Below, in pieces: positions 41,985-42,232 of a DNA stretch of 42,232 nucleotides; position 1 is the first letter of the stretch, and each line of letters begins with the position of its first letter. Under the pieces are notes generated by a model. The model had not been told where the DNA came from and ran no database searches. It worked only from the letters and a program-made list of their open reading frames with translations. The stretch spans positions 1-42,232 of the forward strand of contig JAGRGP010000055.1 in NCBI GenBank assembly GCA_020445415.1, in the 5' to 3' direction. The translations under genes and the position numbers were made by a program. This DNA is from Gammaproteobacteria bacterium. GTDB lineage: Bacteria; Pseudomonadota; Gammaproteobacteria; Chromatiales; Chromatiaceae.

Positions 41985-42232
41985 ATGGATCTGCAAACAC
42001 TGACTTATATCGTTGTGGGCGCAACATTTGCCCTATACATCGGCATCGCCATCTGGGCACGTGCCGGCAGCACCGGCGAATTTTACGCCGCGGGGCGTGG
42101 CGTCCATCCGGTGGCCAATGGTATGGCTACCGCGGCGGACTGGATGTCGGCTGCTTCTTTTATCTCCATGGCCGGCCTGATCGCGTTCATGGGTTACGAC
42201 GCTTCGCTGTTCCTCATGGGCTGGACGGGCGG
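41985..42232 (+). CDS. Sodium:solute symporter (VC_2705/ActP-like), 5' part only
   Basis: 82 codons are visible before the window ends. The start [24 protein letters not shown], then [32 protein letters not shown], is the first two membrane segments and the conserved block of SSS-family carriers such as the acetate permease ActP. GGGGAC precedes the ATG. Acetate or another small organic acid is a likely substrate given the DUF4212 partner, but the truncated sequence cannot show it. Confidence 0.93.
   Translation, partial: MDLQTLTYIVVGATFALYIGIAIWARAGSTGEFYAAGRGVHPVANGMATAADWMSAASFISMAGLIAFMGYDASLFLMGWTG

Noticed and set aside
1-42232. CRISPR array near the Cas6-like gene
   Set aside because: I looked for regularly spaced direct repeats of 24-40 bases around 1230-3490 and in the other gaps and saw none.

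Overview
The window reads as chromosome of a sulfur-oxidising gammaproteobacterium, most like the Chromatiales/Sedimenticolaceae. The grounds are an almost complete dsrA (siroheme sulfite reductase alpha subunit) beside a DsrC-family gene, soxY and soxZ, a rhodanese, and a housekeeping set of gammaproteobacterial type (mtaB, rmuC, gshA, bepA, lpxL-type acyltransferase, prc, mazG, xthA). Taxonomy is inferred from gene content only. No phage genes, insertion sequence, CRISPR array, tRNA or rRNA was seen. Gene density is high, with short gaps and frequent translational coupling.

1-4951, sulfur locus. dsrA runs leftward off the window edge. Diverging from it across an AT-rich control region is a compact operon: a 58-residue protein, a helical protein of unknown function, and a Cas6/Cmx6-type protein (the RNA-processing endonuclease family of CRISPR systems) with no CRISPR array or other cas gene in view. 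Next comes a DsrC/TusE-family protein that has lost both catalytic cysteines (RspA type). Facing it is a coupled pair: an Fe(II)/2-oxoglutarate hydroxylase and a receiver-like protein. The two leader regions flanking the dsrA promoter zone can each form hairpins. This cassette is the best candidate for an undescribed system, possibly RNA-level or protein-level control of dissimilatory sulfur oxidation.

4952-12700. Several conserved unknowns (105 aa, a Sfum_1244-like 348 aa protein, 184 aa) precede a MoxR-type AAA+ ATPase and its partner, a zinc-peptidase-like plus VWA protein. BepA follows, then soxY-soxZ, which make the carrier of thiosulfate-derived sulfur in the periplasm, closed by a strong terminator-like hairpin.

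12700-20700. On the minus strand lie an LpxL/HtrB-type acyltransferase, a periplasmic VWA protein and a membrane-anchored acidic protein in one operon. A rhodanese and a SnoaL-like gene follow on the plus strand, then rmuC (minus) and mtaB (plus).

20577-29774. A secreted unknown overlaps mtaB tail to tail. It is followed by an EamA transporter, a ferredoxin-reductase with an extra N-terminal domain, xthA, a TatD-type hydrolase, a DUF3581 protein, two small envelope proteins and a large M6 metallopeptidase with two P-domains.

29915-42232. gshA, pbpG-type endopeptidase, prc, the mazG-M48 lipoprotein-Nudix operon, a hemerythrin, a DUF6394-RCK potassium channel pair, and the start of a DUF4212-sodium:solute symporter operon preceded by a well-formed inverted repeat that looks like an operator.
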